64,000 bases of DNA, from NCBI GenBank assembly GCA_013420905.1, contig JAAXNY010000005.1:992001-1056000 (forward strand), given 5' to 3'. Below are positions 34,890 to 47,200 of this stretch, piece after piece. The notes beneath the pieces are model-generated. The model was not told the DNA's origin, did not search any database, and saw only the letters and a program-made list of their open reading frames with translations. The stretch comes from Collybia mongolica (taxonomy: Eukaryota; Basidiomycota; Agaricomycetes; Agaricales; Clitocybaceae). How positions within the stretch are numbered: the stretch's first letter is position 1; each line of letters begins with the position of its first letter. The position numbers and the translations under genes are program-made.

Positions 34890-36471
34890 ATGGCGTCCTC
34901 CACCACCTCGTGGATGCCCCCTGTTGGCAAATACCCAGTGGCGGTGGGCTCGTCTCTCGGTCGAGCTTTGAAGGCTCGAAATAACAAAGGCGTACCCCCA
35001 CCTGCGCCTCCGGGGAAGCGAGCGATTCCAACCAAGGATTACTTTTCGTTTCGATGTCAGTTTCCTTGCATATATGCACTATATTCTACTAAGCCGGTCC
35101 ATAGATAACTTCCAACCTCCCTCGGCGGATTCAAACAAGCAGGGCAACATTGAAATCGAGAGGAATAGTGATGTGGGCATTGGGACGATGCAGAAAGCCA
35201 GTACGCAGGTATGAGCGCTCATGGGGTAATGTGGCCACATCTCATATTCTACCAGCCGGGCGAGGGTCACCAGTTTAAAGTTGTTGAAAACCCACCCAAG
35301 GAATACGACTGCGTCGTTATCTTTGACGAGGAGACTATGGTGCGCCACATGACTTCCTTCACTCGTATACGACTGATTAGCGCTATGGTAGTCTTTCACT
35401 TTAGAAAAGTTGGATAGTACACTCCAAGTAACTTATGAGCATAAGATCTCAATGCCTGGGACACCGGCCCCTCGTGTGTATATCCACCTATCCTCCGCCT
35501 ACGATGTGCTCATTCTATTAATAGCTGCGAACCCCCCGCCCACGCAGACCTTGGACTTCGAGGCCGAGTTGGAGCGCGAGCTTCTCGGGGAGGACGATGC
35601 TGACGGTGAGATTGATGATGAATTTATACCAATGTCAATCACACGCAGGGAAGAAGAGGAGGAGGAAGAGGAAGGAGAGTTGGAAGAAGAAATTATTATA
35701 CCCCCGCCACCCCCTTCACCTCCCAAGCCGAAACCACGCAAGCCCGCTGTGCCCCCTCCTGGAAAACCACGTCAGCCAGCTAAAGCCGTTGCTGCTGCCC
35801 CAATTCAAGCTGCTCCACCCCCGCCAGCACCCCCAGTCGTCGCATCCCTCCCACAAAAACCGAAGGCAAAGCCGAAGCCCGTACCAGTACCGCGGGCAAA
35901 GAAAAATAAACGGGAGGTGTCTCCCATTCCCCCTTCTTCTCACCCTCTTGCCGATGCAGATGAAGAGGATCTTCAATTCGGGAGGCCTGCGAAACGGGCG
36001 CGCCCTTCCCCACCTTCCGAAGGATTGGCTCTGCCCGGTGTATCTACTTCAATATATACCCCGCCACCTCCAGTATCCGCGCCGCCGCCGAAGACGGGCG
36101 GGAAACGTCTTGCGAACCTCCCTCCTCCTCTGCCCGCCCCTCCATCCGAGTCTGAAGAGGAATGGGACGAGGTGGTCGATGTTACCAAGGACGACGATGG
36201 CGAGGATGATTTCGACATATTCGGCGATGCTGCGGCGGCTAGTGCTGGAGACGAGGAAATCGATGTTAATGCGTTTGAGATGGAGCTAAATATGCAGATG
36301 GAGGAGTCGGACGATGACTTTTTGGCTGCGGCCGTGTCGCCGGAACCGGATGACGAGCCTGTGCGCGGGATGCCGATATCGTTGAAAGAACTGGCGGAGG
36401 GGGCTAATGGTGCTGCAGGGTATGGGAGTGAGGACGAGTATTCGAGCAGCGATGAGAGCGATGATGATTGA
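34890..36471 (+). CDS. EAF-type RNA polymerase II transcription elongation factor
   Basis: Five exons (34890-35055, 35105-35208, 35256-35364, 35405-35473, 35525-36471) join to 464 residues. EAF proteins bind ELL and stimulate Pol II elongation in the nucleus. The N-terminal domain (about residues 10-140) shows GKYPVAVGSSLGRAL, FSFRYNFQP, FKVVENPPKEYDCVVIFDEE and TQKLDSTLQVTYE, the conserved EAF pattern of an R-Y-x-F strand and an E-Y-D-C-V-x-I-F-D-E core. The rest is low complexity: an acidic block, Pro/Lys-rich stretches, several Ser/Asp/Glu-rich patches and a final SSSDESDDD, as in the acidic transactivating tails of the family. One intron is only 40 bp (35365-35404) and another (35474-35524) is an in-frame 51 bp. 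No defect seen. Confidence 0.87.
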
Positions 36472-36788
36472 GGCGTGGACATATGTGCAACGATGACTGG
36501 AAACGTCGGACACATCTTTTAGGAATGGAACTGGATTGCATTGCATTACACTGGAAGAAACAGATTGTAGCAAGGCGAATAAAGCGTTAGCTATTTATTA
36601 TTTTAATCTCCCCTCATTACCTGATACCTTCTCATATTCTATTGAACCGGTCTATCATTGTATGGATCTTGATTAAATCTGTCATTGAGACAGTTCCCCT
36701 GCCAGGGGACAGCTTACAACCCTAATAGAAGATGCTTAATGTACAAATGTGTGTCCAAAGGATGTCAGATAGAGTCTTGGTGGATCGC

Positions 36789-39769
36789 TCAGTTGCTATT
36801 GTTCACATAACGGAACCGAAGGTCGCCCATCTGATCTGCGATTTCGTCCAGCTCCATATTTCGCGTGATGCCTAAATTACGCCCCTCACCGACGAGCTCG
36901 TCTGCATGGAAGGCGGCCATCCAGGAGTACAACTCAAATCCGCGGTGCGGGATATCCAGTGGGAGTTTTGGCACGAAGAACGTGGCAATGAGACCTAGGA
37001 TCAGCACGAGGAGGAGATATATGGACATGTGCAGGGGGTGGATATGCGCTGAGGATAGTACGCGGTCTGGGTAACATCGGGCGACGAGGTCGCCGCTTCC
37101 GACAAGGTAGGGAAGGATATTCGAAGCATCTGCTAGGCTCCGCGCATGGGCGAAGCGTGATTCGGATAGTTCAGTGTATCCCATTGGGCCTTCACCGTCG
37201 GTATAGCCAACTACCTGAGAAGATCTATAAGCTGAGAAACCTGACTGGAGGATCATCATGGGCGTACAGTTGGAGATGGCACATAGTATGAATCTCGTCC
37301 ATTATCCTACGATCGATATTTAGTGACCGTCAGGTTTGACTATAAAATAATCTTACCTTTAGCATATGATTGATACTGTTGTCATGTCCCGCAAGATATC
37401 TATTGACGATTTATCATCATCACATGCCTAGACGGGGTGATGGTTAAAACTTACACATTCACCATCTTAGAAGAGTTCAGCTGCCGGGTGATGTTGGGGT
37501 CAACAAGAGGTGGTGCTATCATCTTCTCTGTGATTCTCCTGGAGTTGATATCAAAAAGTTCGTTTCCGGGTCCAATGAGTGCTGTTGACACAGGATACCC
37601 AGTTGTACTGTTGAACACTTCCACTATCCACGGCTCAAACAGCTCCAGACACACGGCAGCATCATAGCCAACATATGTTGGATTTCCGTCTTTATCTGGC
37701 ACGGGAGAGCTGAACTGCTCGAAATTTCCGTTGGGGGTGTATGTGGTATTGAGTCGAACGAGAACATGTTCAATCGATATCCAGCCTCGCCCTTCTTGAC
37801 CTATCGTATCGATCAGTTCACGAACTCGTGTATATAATTGATGTCATACCCATAGTCAAAGGCATACTTCTGAAGCTGTGAGCCACACCATTGCTATAGA
37901 AGTGGCCTAAGAAAGTTGGTTACCACTCATATCTGAGAATAGGGAGTATTGTATGCCTTACCTCCAAGCGCAAGGTCATCAGGGTTGAGGTTAGGTGGTA
38001 AGGTATCATTAGCTTGCATGACTGTAGTAGCATTGAAGGGTTTGAGGGTATTAGGGTACTCCATTTGGAAGGAATCAAACAACGAGCGTAGCGTTTCACG
38101 CGGTGTAAAGATATACGCGAAATTGTTTGGTGAAAGCGCAAGGCTATGAGCCGTTTGTCAGACTAGAGTTGTGCTAATGTGCAATAGAGGCTTACATATT
38201 ACTTGGCCCGGGTGGAATCTTTGCACAATGCGTTCGGATCCCCCAGCGAGGAAACCTGTGTTTCGGTGAGCTATACATTAGGCTATATCAAACCTATCTA
38301 ATTACCTAAGCGTCCAGCCCGGATCGACCGTTTTTGCAGCATCAACCTTGATCTCCTTCTGTTCGCCCGGCCGAACCACCGGCATTGTCGTACTTGTTTC
38401 AAATGTCCCAAATCCAGAGCCATTGGGAAGGAGCTGCGATAGAACAATTTCGGAAAAGTAAACAGTATCTCCTTGATAATCGAATGTGACCACAGGCGGC
38501 AGGCCACCGCTTTCAGAAAATGGGGCTAGCGTCCAGGTCAGAACAAAGTTCTAGTTAAGACATAAACTCAGTGTTATGTTTATGCCATGAATCGTAAGTT
38601 GGGTGTACCTCGAAAACAGACCTGAGGAGCGTCGCACGCCCAATGTCAGCGTCTGAAGAGGCTCCTTTGACGGGAACCTCGGCATATTGCTCTCGTTGAT
38701 GCTAGAAGGATATATCAGTTGACGTGATCTTTCATCAACCTTCAATCTCGATCTCTTACAATGACGGTGGTGATAATTATAACGATACGGCCGAGGACGA
38801 ATGGTAGTGAGGCGGCGACAGCAACATTAAGAAGAAAGAAAGCAAGGAATAGAGACCATGGCCTTCGGCTAGATACAACAAGGATGAGAATCAAGCAACA
38901 TACTGAGGAGGAACGACTAACTCATATTGTTGACGGTAACTCCGGGAAGTTCCTGCATACATGTATCTATCCCAAAGGAGCCGCAAGGCCGCCCACGCGC
39001 TCGTAGGATCTCCAGAACTGGCTGCAAGATCCTTTAGTTTGACCCCTGGTTCGTCAACGACTCGTGACTGGTGAATGACCGTCGCCCAGGCTGAGCAAAG
39101 GTAAAACCATGTAAATTGGCATATTCCTTCAACAACCAATTACTTACTCGCTGCTTCCAAGAACTTCTTTCCTAATTGGAGAAGGCTTAATCCCAGACAA
39201 AACCCTATCAGCCCACACCCCATACCGACGACGAAACGGGTCCAGAATAAAGGTTTCGCGCGCGCGATCACAATGAATATCACCAAGAGGGGATATGCGA
39301 CAAGGCAAAGCCCTAAGTGTATCAGCAGCTGTGTCCAATTTGGCGCCTCAAAACATTGCGCAAAAGGGTGTTTTGCGGACGGTTTCGGTAGGCCACGTGG
39401 AAATAGGGCAGGGGATGGTAGGGATTTCGAGAACGATTCGTCCCCAGGTGGATTCACATCGTAGTGCAGGGTCTGTGGGTCAAATACTGGTTGTGTGTTG
39501 TCGTAGAGAGCGTCGCTAAGCGAAAGATATTGGACTTTGGGCTCCCTCCGCATAGTGTTATCGTCAGTGTAGTCCCCGTGGAGGACTGGACGTTTTGGGA
39601 GAAGGGGTATTTCAGTTGTTGCGTCGTGGTCGTCAGGAAAATTGGGCGTGTTGGGAGTATACTGGTCCTGCTCGAGACCTCCCCACCTTGGCGATGGTGG
39701 ATTCGTTTGATGAGTCGGATCAGGGTCCCTGACCGTAAGGGAATTATATGGTCGGAGTTGACTGTGCAT
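36789..39769 (-). CDS. Multi-exon membrane protein of unknown function
   Basis: The chosen start is the ATG at 39769 (MHSQLRPYNSLTV), 36 codons inside a longer frame, because the Pro/Asp-rich disordered region begins there. Exon 1 (39148-39769) has a disordered N-terminus and two membrane helices (LLIHLGLCLVAYPLLVIFIV and FVVGMGCGLIGFCLGLSLL). A 57-bp intron (39091-39147) joins in frame to WATVIHQSRVVDEPG. Later exons near 38500-38320, 38140-37930 and 37700-37450 read as a large extracytoplasmic region (VVTFDYQGDTVYFSE, ETLRSLFDSFQMEYPN, LELFEPWIVEVFN). The last exon (about 37228-36789) carries a third helix (SIYLLLVLILGLIATFFV) and ends near NNSN. Most exons are separated by 50-60-bp introns. 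The layout is typical of a conserved basidiomycete membrane protein; I cannot name it. Confidence 0.75.
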
Positions 39770-41460
39770 GAAGTCCACCGTAGCGATACAAGAAAACTGA
39801 GGGTAGAGTTCAGGGAGCGCGGAATTGACCAAACCGGTACCGCCATAATATAGGCAGAACGAAAAGTCATTCCGCAAGAGGCAATGTCAATCATGAACCG
39901 TGGTTCGCTAATGGGTGTGCACCTATAAAATGCCATCAATTCCTGGGCGCCACAAACAGGGACCCACATCCCCTGACCCCAATGTCCTGGCGAGCAAATG
40001 CAAATTTCTACATGCCACCAATACCATGTATGTCGCTTCAGTAGCAAGGTTCCTTCCTTGGAGATGAGTCGCGATACCGGATATCGATAACGATGTTTAT
40101 GAGCGTCAACGCCAAGTTAACGCGCAGCTGTCCGTATTGGCACAGCACATCATGCATCAAGGCTCAAGCCACAATCAATCTTGATCCGGCCCCTGTTGCC
40201 CCCATGTGTCCTTCTCCCATCCCTATTCCGTCGAGATTATTTCTCGGACCGCAACTCTCTTGACCGTGTGTTCCATTTTTCTATTTCGTCTCTCCTAGAA
40301 CACAGGGATAATGAGCTCGACAGAGGGAATACAGGACTGCGGGTTCTGTACTAGTACGCCTTTGGGGCTTGATTTCTACTTGCACCCTCATCTGACCATT
40401 TTCTCAACACCTTCTTAATTAAGAACAATGCTTACTTGAATCTAACCTTGTGTTTTCATCGCTCGGATTCGTATGCTTCTCGTATGTCATGAGAAAGCAC
40501 CTTCTAGTCAGGCTGAAGGTCAACATGATCATGAAAAATCAAATGACAACTGTCAAAGACGTCCACAGCGGAGATTGCCACATATAAAGGAGGATTGACC
40601 TGAAGAGGCAGCCATGCGGGGGGATGACGTCTAGGCCTTCTCCTTGGGTTGTTCCACAAGAATGAGCCTTCTGCATCGTACCACATCCAATGTTTCGCAG
40701 GATTCGACCTTGCCTCGCATGTTCATATCTTCGTTTCCTTGTACAATCTTTCATGACGCTTGAAATTCCGTCCCCGGATCAAGGTAAGGAACGATAGCCC
40801 GTTCCCGGGCCCGTTGCAAGCTCGTGACGGATCACTTAATCGGATGGTCAGATAGGCATTGGAGGCAATTGGGCAACATCAAGGACACTTTGGATATATG
40901 GGGTAGCTGTTCTTCGTATAGTCCAATACGAACTCTTGAACTCTGACCAACCTGTGAAGCGACGACATTACATCAAATGTGTTTCCCGACATTGGCACAC
41001 AGAAGCGTCAGGGTTTTAATAACCTTCACACTCGGAACCAAAATAAGCACGGAAATGCTCACAAATCCTCCAGATTCTGACCAAGAGTACTAGTCTGGGC
41101 TTCATTGCTTGAGTGAAAGCGATACTACGAGCCAACAGTTCTATAACGTGGTCCTCGACCGTCGGAGTCCTGCACGTTGCCTGGGCAGACATGTGTCCAT
41201 CCAACCTTTGGACGGACCCATCATTTATGGAAAGGAACATACACACGCAACGTATGTGTGTATACAGCCTACGTCCGGCTGACCCCGAAAGCACATGCAC
41301 TTATGGCTTTTGTGGTATGGTAACACTCATGGACCTTAGCTTCTACCACTTTCTCCCCTTTAAGCCTCTTCTTCCATGTAATTCAGTGCCTGTCGACGAC
41401 GAAGGACACAAATCTCAACAATTCATGGCAGGATTTCGAAAACCTGAGAAAACACTGGGA
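39770..41460. other. Intergenic up to copia element 2
   Basis: No gene supported. Promoter region of the membrane-protein gene at the left side. Confidence 0.45.
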
Positions 41461-41465
41461 GTTTG

Positions 41466-41716
41466 TGTTAGAATTGACCTGTACATATAGCTTAGCTTGG
41501 TATTGTTTCACTTCTTTCATTGTTCTATTGTTCTATTGTTCTATTGTTCCATTGTTTATTGTACTCTACTATTGTTCCTACAGGTATATAGGTGTAGAGT
41601 AGCTCATTCTGGAGTCCCCAGTTTCTTACTCAGGACTCCAGGTTAGTACTCACTTATATTAGTGAATATACTAGTTCCTTACTCAGGACTCCAGCTCTAG
41701 GCTTCCACCTTTAACA
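41466..41716 (+). repeat. 5' LTR of copia element 2
   Basis: 251 bp, TGTTAG...TAACA, with an (ATTGTTCT)n microsatellite at about 41518-41560. Confidence 0.92.
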
Positions 41717-41729
41717 GGTTATGGGGCCC
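41717..41729 (+). other. Primer-binding site of copia element 2
   Basis: GGTTATGGGGCCC begins directly after the 5' LTR. It resembles GGTTATGGGCCC of elements 1 and 3 with one extra G, again matching the initiator tRNA-Met anticodon arm. Confidence 0.65.
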
Positions 41730-42107
41730 ACGCTCTAAGAGCTCTAGTTCAAGTAAACAACTCACCAGTGCCATTTTTGCACCCTCTGTTTGCATTTTTT
41801 GCCTTTATAGTGTGTTGCACCCCCTTTAGTTACAAGGGCATCCAACTTTTGGGACCATACTCTTCAGTGGGTTGGTTTTCATCCTACCTAGGAAATATCC
41901 CAGTAATCATCCTGGTGATCCTGGAGGTGCTACAATTGGGATTGCTCAGTAGTTACAGTAGAATACTCTCAGCACTCCTTTCCTGCACACACTCCTGAAG
42001 GCTCAACTTGGAACCCTGCCCTTTGTCATTTTCAAGGGAACCTGGTTGTATTTCTGTTGATACAAACTTGCACAGAGGTTAACACCCCATTTTCACTCCT
42101 TACCAAC

Positions 42108-44005
42108 ATGTCTCTTACAAAACCTACCTTTCCCCTCCTCAATGACACCAACTACACCTCCTGGGCATCTGATATGTCTGCCTGGCTTAGGGCTAATGGC
42201 AGCTGGAGGATTGTCAAAGGCATTGCTAGAGTGCCCTCCCTCAGTAGCCCTCCTACAGAAGAGCAACTGGATGCACAGGAAGCCTACCTCATCAAAGTTG
42301 AAAAGGCAGCTGGCCAGATCTTCTTTATGGTTGAGGAACCCCAGAGAGTCCACTTCAATGGAATTGCTGAGGATCCTGTCAAAATGTGGGAGGCACTAGC
42401 CAAAGTACATGTCCAGAAGCGTCCTGGACCTTGCTTTAATGCCCTGGATGACTTGTTCTCCATCAGAAAGCAAGAGGAAGAGTCCCTTCAAACTCTTATT
42501 AACAGAGTTGAAAAAGCCATCACCAATGTCAAAAGTCTTAGGTCAGAGAAGTATACTCTGGCTGACATGGACTCAGAACTAGCAACCATGGCTTTGATTA
42601 GGGCTCTTCCTGAGGAGTACAATCACTTTGTGACCAGTTTACTCCTCACTTCTGACTTGGACAAGTCAAAAGTCCATCAGGCATTCATTACTGAGGACCA
42701 ATCTCATCACAGAAGGGCAGAAGAGCAGACTGCCATGGCTGCATCCACCTCAGGAAACAGTTGTCATTTCTGTGGCAAAGGGGGTCACATCCAGACCAAG
42801 TGCACACTGTACATCAATGCACAAAAGGAGGCAAAGAAGTCTAATGGGACTTCAAATGGTGGCAAAAATAAAGGCAAAAAGCGCAAGGAGACTGCAAACA
42901 AGGCACAGGAGTCCAAGGAGGAATCCAAGGACAAAAAGGACAAGGCACAGGACAATGCCTCTGATGAGGGTGTCACAGAATATGCTGGAAATGCAAGTAC
43001 CTCCCTCCCAGATCATTCTGATCTGTCTGGCCCACTGCAACTAGATGCTGACTTCAATTGGCTTCCAGACTCTGGGGCCTCTTCGCATATGACCCCACAT
43101 CACAATTGGGTGCATAATTATCACCCTCATGTTGTACCAATCAGGCTGGCAGACAATAGTGTGATATATTCAGCTGGGGTTGGGACAGTTGTGTTTAATC
43201 CTGTAGTAAAAGGGCAGAATCTGCATCCAGTGGAGTTCACTAGAGTCCTACATGTACCTAGGCTTCGGAACAACCTCCTCTCTATCCTATACCTCACCAG
43301 AGCAAAGGGTTTCAAGATTGTGATTGACAGTCAGGCATTGTGGTTCAGACTCAAGAACTCATCTCAGACCTTGTTCTCTGCCACAATCAAGTCCAACAAC
43401 TGTGCCCAGCTTGATGGAACAGTCCAATGCATTTCAGAGTATGCTAATGTTGCCTCTACCCTTCCTCTGGACTTGTCCTTATGGCACAGAAGACTGGCTC
43501 ACCACAATTATGCAGTGGTTAAGACTATGGCTAAACAGGAGTTGGCAACAGGCATGGACATGAATTCTACAACCAAGCCAGATCCTATTTGTGAGGCTTG
43601 TCTGGCAGGCAAAATGAAGTCCAAATCCTATCCCCCTACTGGAAATTGTGCTACACAGCCCCTGGAACTCATCCACAGTGACTTGCATGGTCCTATGACT
43701 ACAAAATTGCACTCTGGAGCACTTTACTGGATTACCTTCATAGATGATTTCTTGGATTTCAGAGCAGTGATGGCACTCAAGGAAAAGTCTCAGGCATTCC
43801 AGGCATTCCAGAAGTTCAAGGCTTATGCTGAGAACCATTGGAAGGATAAGGGCTACACTATCAAGACATTGCAGGATGACAAGGGTGGTGAATACATGTC
43901 AAAGAAGTTCATTCAATTCACAGACCATTGTGGGATTACCAGGAGACACACATGCAGAAACACACCACAGCAGAATGGAGTTGCAGAGAGAGCTAACAGG
44001 ACTAT
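42108..44005 (+). pseudogene. Copia element 2 gag-pol, N-terminal part
   Basis: Starts MSLTKPTFPLLNDTNYTSW, a gag/UBN2 opening. Then come the zinc knuckle CHFCGKGGHIQTKC, a Lys/Glu-rich spacer, protease core LPDSGASSHMTPH, GAG-pre-integrase LWHRRLAHHNYAVV, and integrase with Asp in HSDLHGP, Asp in LQDDKGGEY and Glu in NGVAERANRT. The frame is cut at 44005 by the insertion of copia element 3 and continues in the same frame at 48536, because the inserted length (4530 bp) is a multiple of three. The last nine or so codons of the open frame after 44005 come from the LTR of the inserted element and are not native. Confidence 0.9.
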
Positions 44006-44224
44006 TGTTGAACTTAGCAGCAAAGGAAGGAAAGAGTGGGAAATAAAAGAGTGAATTTTTTATAGTAAAATAATGTACATAATTGTTTGTATAAATACAT
44101 AAATAATATAACTCCTATAGAAATAATAAATCATATGTGAGTCCGTTAGAAAAACAAATGCGAAACTTTATATGTCCATGTGATTTTACATGTCATGTGA
44201 ATGCCGGATCACTCTATTCCAACA
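44006..44224 (-). repeat. 3' LTR of copia element 3
   Basis: 219 bp. It has T where the partner LTR has C at three CpG positions (in AGAGTGGG, TGTTTGTA and CCATGTGAT, plus strand). Confidence 0.93.
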
Positions 44225-47200
44225 CTCCCCCTTGATCCGAGCGCATACCTATTAATTTGGTTTTTCGTTCGTGTTCAGGGCGCGGCAGTGGTTTAGTGAA
44301 AATGTCTGCTCGGTTGTTGGCAGACACGCAGTGGAATATTTTTATTTCTCCAGAAGCTAAGCGTTTGTGCACGAAATGGTGTTTGACGTCAATGTGTTTG
44401 CTGCGGGCATGAAAAACTGCATTGTTTGCAAATAAGATCGCCGATTGGTTGTCTGTGATGAGATCGGTAGGTTTTTTGCATGGAAATCCGAAGTCGGCTA
44501 TCAATGATCTAATCCAGGTGACTTCTTGTGTCGCATGGCAGAGCGCCATGTATTCCGCCTCCATACTTGATAAGGCAACTGTCGGCTGCTTCTTGGAGCT
44601 CCATGAGATCACCGAGTCTCCAAGTAAGGTGACATAGCCGGAAATTGATCTTCGATCATCAGGACTATTTCCCCAGTCCGCATCGGCATAGGTTCGGATA
44701 ATCAAATTTGAGTTATTATTTGATCGGTAGAATAGGCCGTGGTCCATTGTTCCTTTCAAATAACGGAAGACGCGTTTGACTGCAGTCCAATGTTCGGGAC
44801 CTGGGTGACTTGAAAATTGACTGAGGTGTTGTGTAGCATATGCAGTCTCGGGACGCGTTGAGATTGCACCCCAGATGAGCATTCCGATGGCCGTCGGATA
44901 GAATTTCTCGATTTCAGGGTATCGCTGATCATCTTCAGTGAGTTTGATCAATTTGATGCCATGATCGAGCGGTGTTGCGACAGGGTTCGCGTTTTCAAGA
45001 CCCATTTTCTTGATAATTTTCTCGAGGTATGGTTGTTGCAATAATTTAATAGATCCATTGGTGAACCTTTTTACTGAGATGCCAACGATTTGGCTAGCTT
45101 CTCCTAGGTCAGAGATTTCAAAGTGTGTCTTGAGTTTGGCTTTGAAGTCTTTGATGGTTACAAGGGTTGCACCCAAAATAGACATGTCATCCACGTGTAC
45201 TCCAACAATTACCAGATTATCTCCAGATCCTCGGATATAGACGCATTGATCGGCCATCATTTTTCGGAACTTCATTTTGAAAAATGCGGAGTTGAGGAGT
45301 TTGTTCCATTCTCGTCCAGATTGTTTAAGTCCATAAATAGTTTTTAATAATTTCCAGATGCATGATGTGCCGTCTTCAAAGCCTGGAGGCTGCAATAAAT
45401 AAATATCTTCCTTGAGAATGGCATTTAGATAAGCGCCTTTGATGTCGATGGTGTGAAAATGTAGATTATAGGCGGCGGCAATGGCTACCATGAAGCGGAG
45501 GGTGTCCATCTGAACAACTGGGGCATAGGTTTCCAGATAATCTATGCTGGGCTTCTGTGAGCATCCCTTGGCAACGAGTCTAGACTTGGCCTTGTAGAAT
45601 TTTCCATCTCCATCGGTCTTGGCCTTCCATACCCATTTGGATTTGATGGGATCACGATCTGTAGGCAATTCGGTCAACTCATATGTGCCGAGATCTTTCA
45701 ATTGTTGGATTTCTTCCTCCATAGATTTTTTCCATAAAGTGCTTTGTAATGCCTCTTGGATTTCAGTGGGTTCATAAATTGTGCTGATGAAGGCAAAATC
45801 AGGGATATTGAATGTAGGAGTATTTTCTTCCTCATCAATAATTTCGGTGATGTAGCCAGAGTCAGGTAAATCTTGATGTACTTCTTTGGGACCTCGGGCT
45901 GCGGGATTATGTAATAATCGATAATTTGGTTGCGTCGTTGATGCAATTCGGCTTGATGGTTCTCGAATCGGTTGTGATCATGGCTGTGTTGATTTTTCGA
46001 TCATCTGCCTTGTAGTCATTGTGGGGGCAGTTTCTGGCATTTGAGCTGTTGTTTGCTTGTTTATTGCTGTCTCCCCCTCGAGCTGCAATGGCGAAAACCA
46101 TTCAATTGTTTCTGGATTTTTGCTGTTTACAAATTTGACATTTCGCGACGCTTGCACTTGTCTCGCACCCGGATTAAAATATCTGTAGGCACGCGATTGA
46201 TCTGAAAGTCCGGTGAAAATGAATTCGCGTGATTTCGGCTCGAGTTTGCTAAGGTTTTCACCTTGATGCAATACCCAGCACTTCATTCCGAATTCTCGGA
46301 GATTTGATGCATCGGGCTTCTTGCCCGTAAATATTTCCTCCGGAGTTTTATTGATCAAGATCCGAGTTGGAGATCGATTCTTGAGGTACACGGCATATGC
46401 TACTGCTTCCGGCCACAAGAATTTCGGCATATTTCTTGCAATAAGCATGGCGCGCGCATGTTCTACAATTGTTCGGTTTGCGTGCTCGGCAATTCCGTTC
46501 TGGGCTGAAGAGTACGGGGCTGTGACCTCAGAGCGGATTCCTTTTTCCGCTAGAAATCTTTGTACTTTGTCATTTACATATTCCGTTCCGTTGTTGAATC
46601 GTATGGCTTTCAATGTTTTCCCAACTTGAGTGTTTATGTAAGCATTATAATTTTTGATCGAAGTATTGATTTCTTCGGCTTCTTTGGTTTTTAGGAAATT
46701 GATGATGGTCCGGCGGCATTTCCCATCAGTAAATGAGATGTAATATCTTTCCCCTCGAATTCCTGTTGTCCGGGCAGGTCCCCATAAATCTGTGAGGGTC
46801 ATCTCACCAATTTTGTTAAAAGTTGTGTTTGAAAACTTTGGGAATGATGCCACGGTTTGTTTTGCTTGGATGCAGGCCGTGCAATCATTGGGATCAATGG
46901 ATTCGTTGACTTCCATCCCATCAATCATTTTCTTTGATTTCAACATTTTAATTGATGCAATGTTGAGATGTCCAAAAATTCGGTGCCATTTGTCCCATGT
47001 GCGAGCTTCTGATGCGATCAAAGCCATATCAGGAATACTGATCTTTGCCATCAAATTGTAAAGCCGGCCAATTTTTCGACCTTGTAAGATGATGTCGGTA
47101 GATTTCGGGGGTGATATATTGATGTATTCTCCTTTTAGATTCAGGGTGAACCCTGCATCTGTGATGCGCCCAACCGAAATAAGATTATAGGGTGCATTTG

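Noticed and set aside
35597..36289. 230-codon plus-strand frame
   Set aside because: Alternative frame of the EAF low-complexity region.
41518..41570. CRISPR-like spacing of ATTGTTCT units
   Set aside because: Simple 8-bp microsatellite inside an LTR; no spacers, and the genome is eukaryotic.
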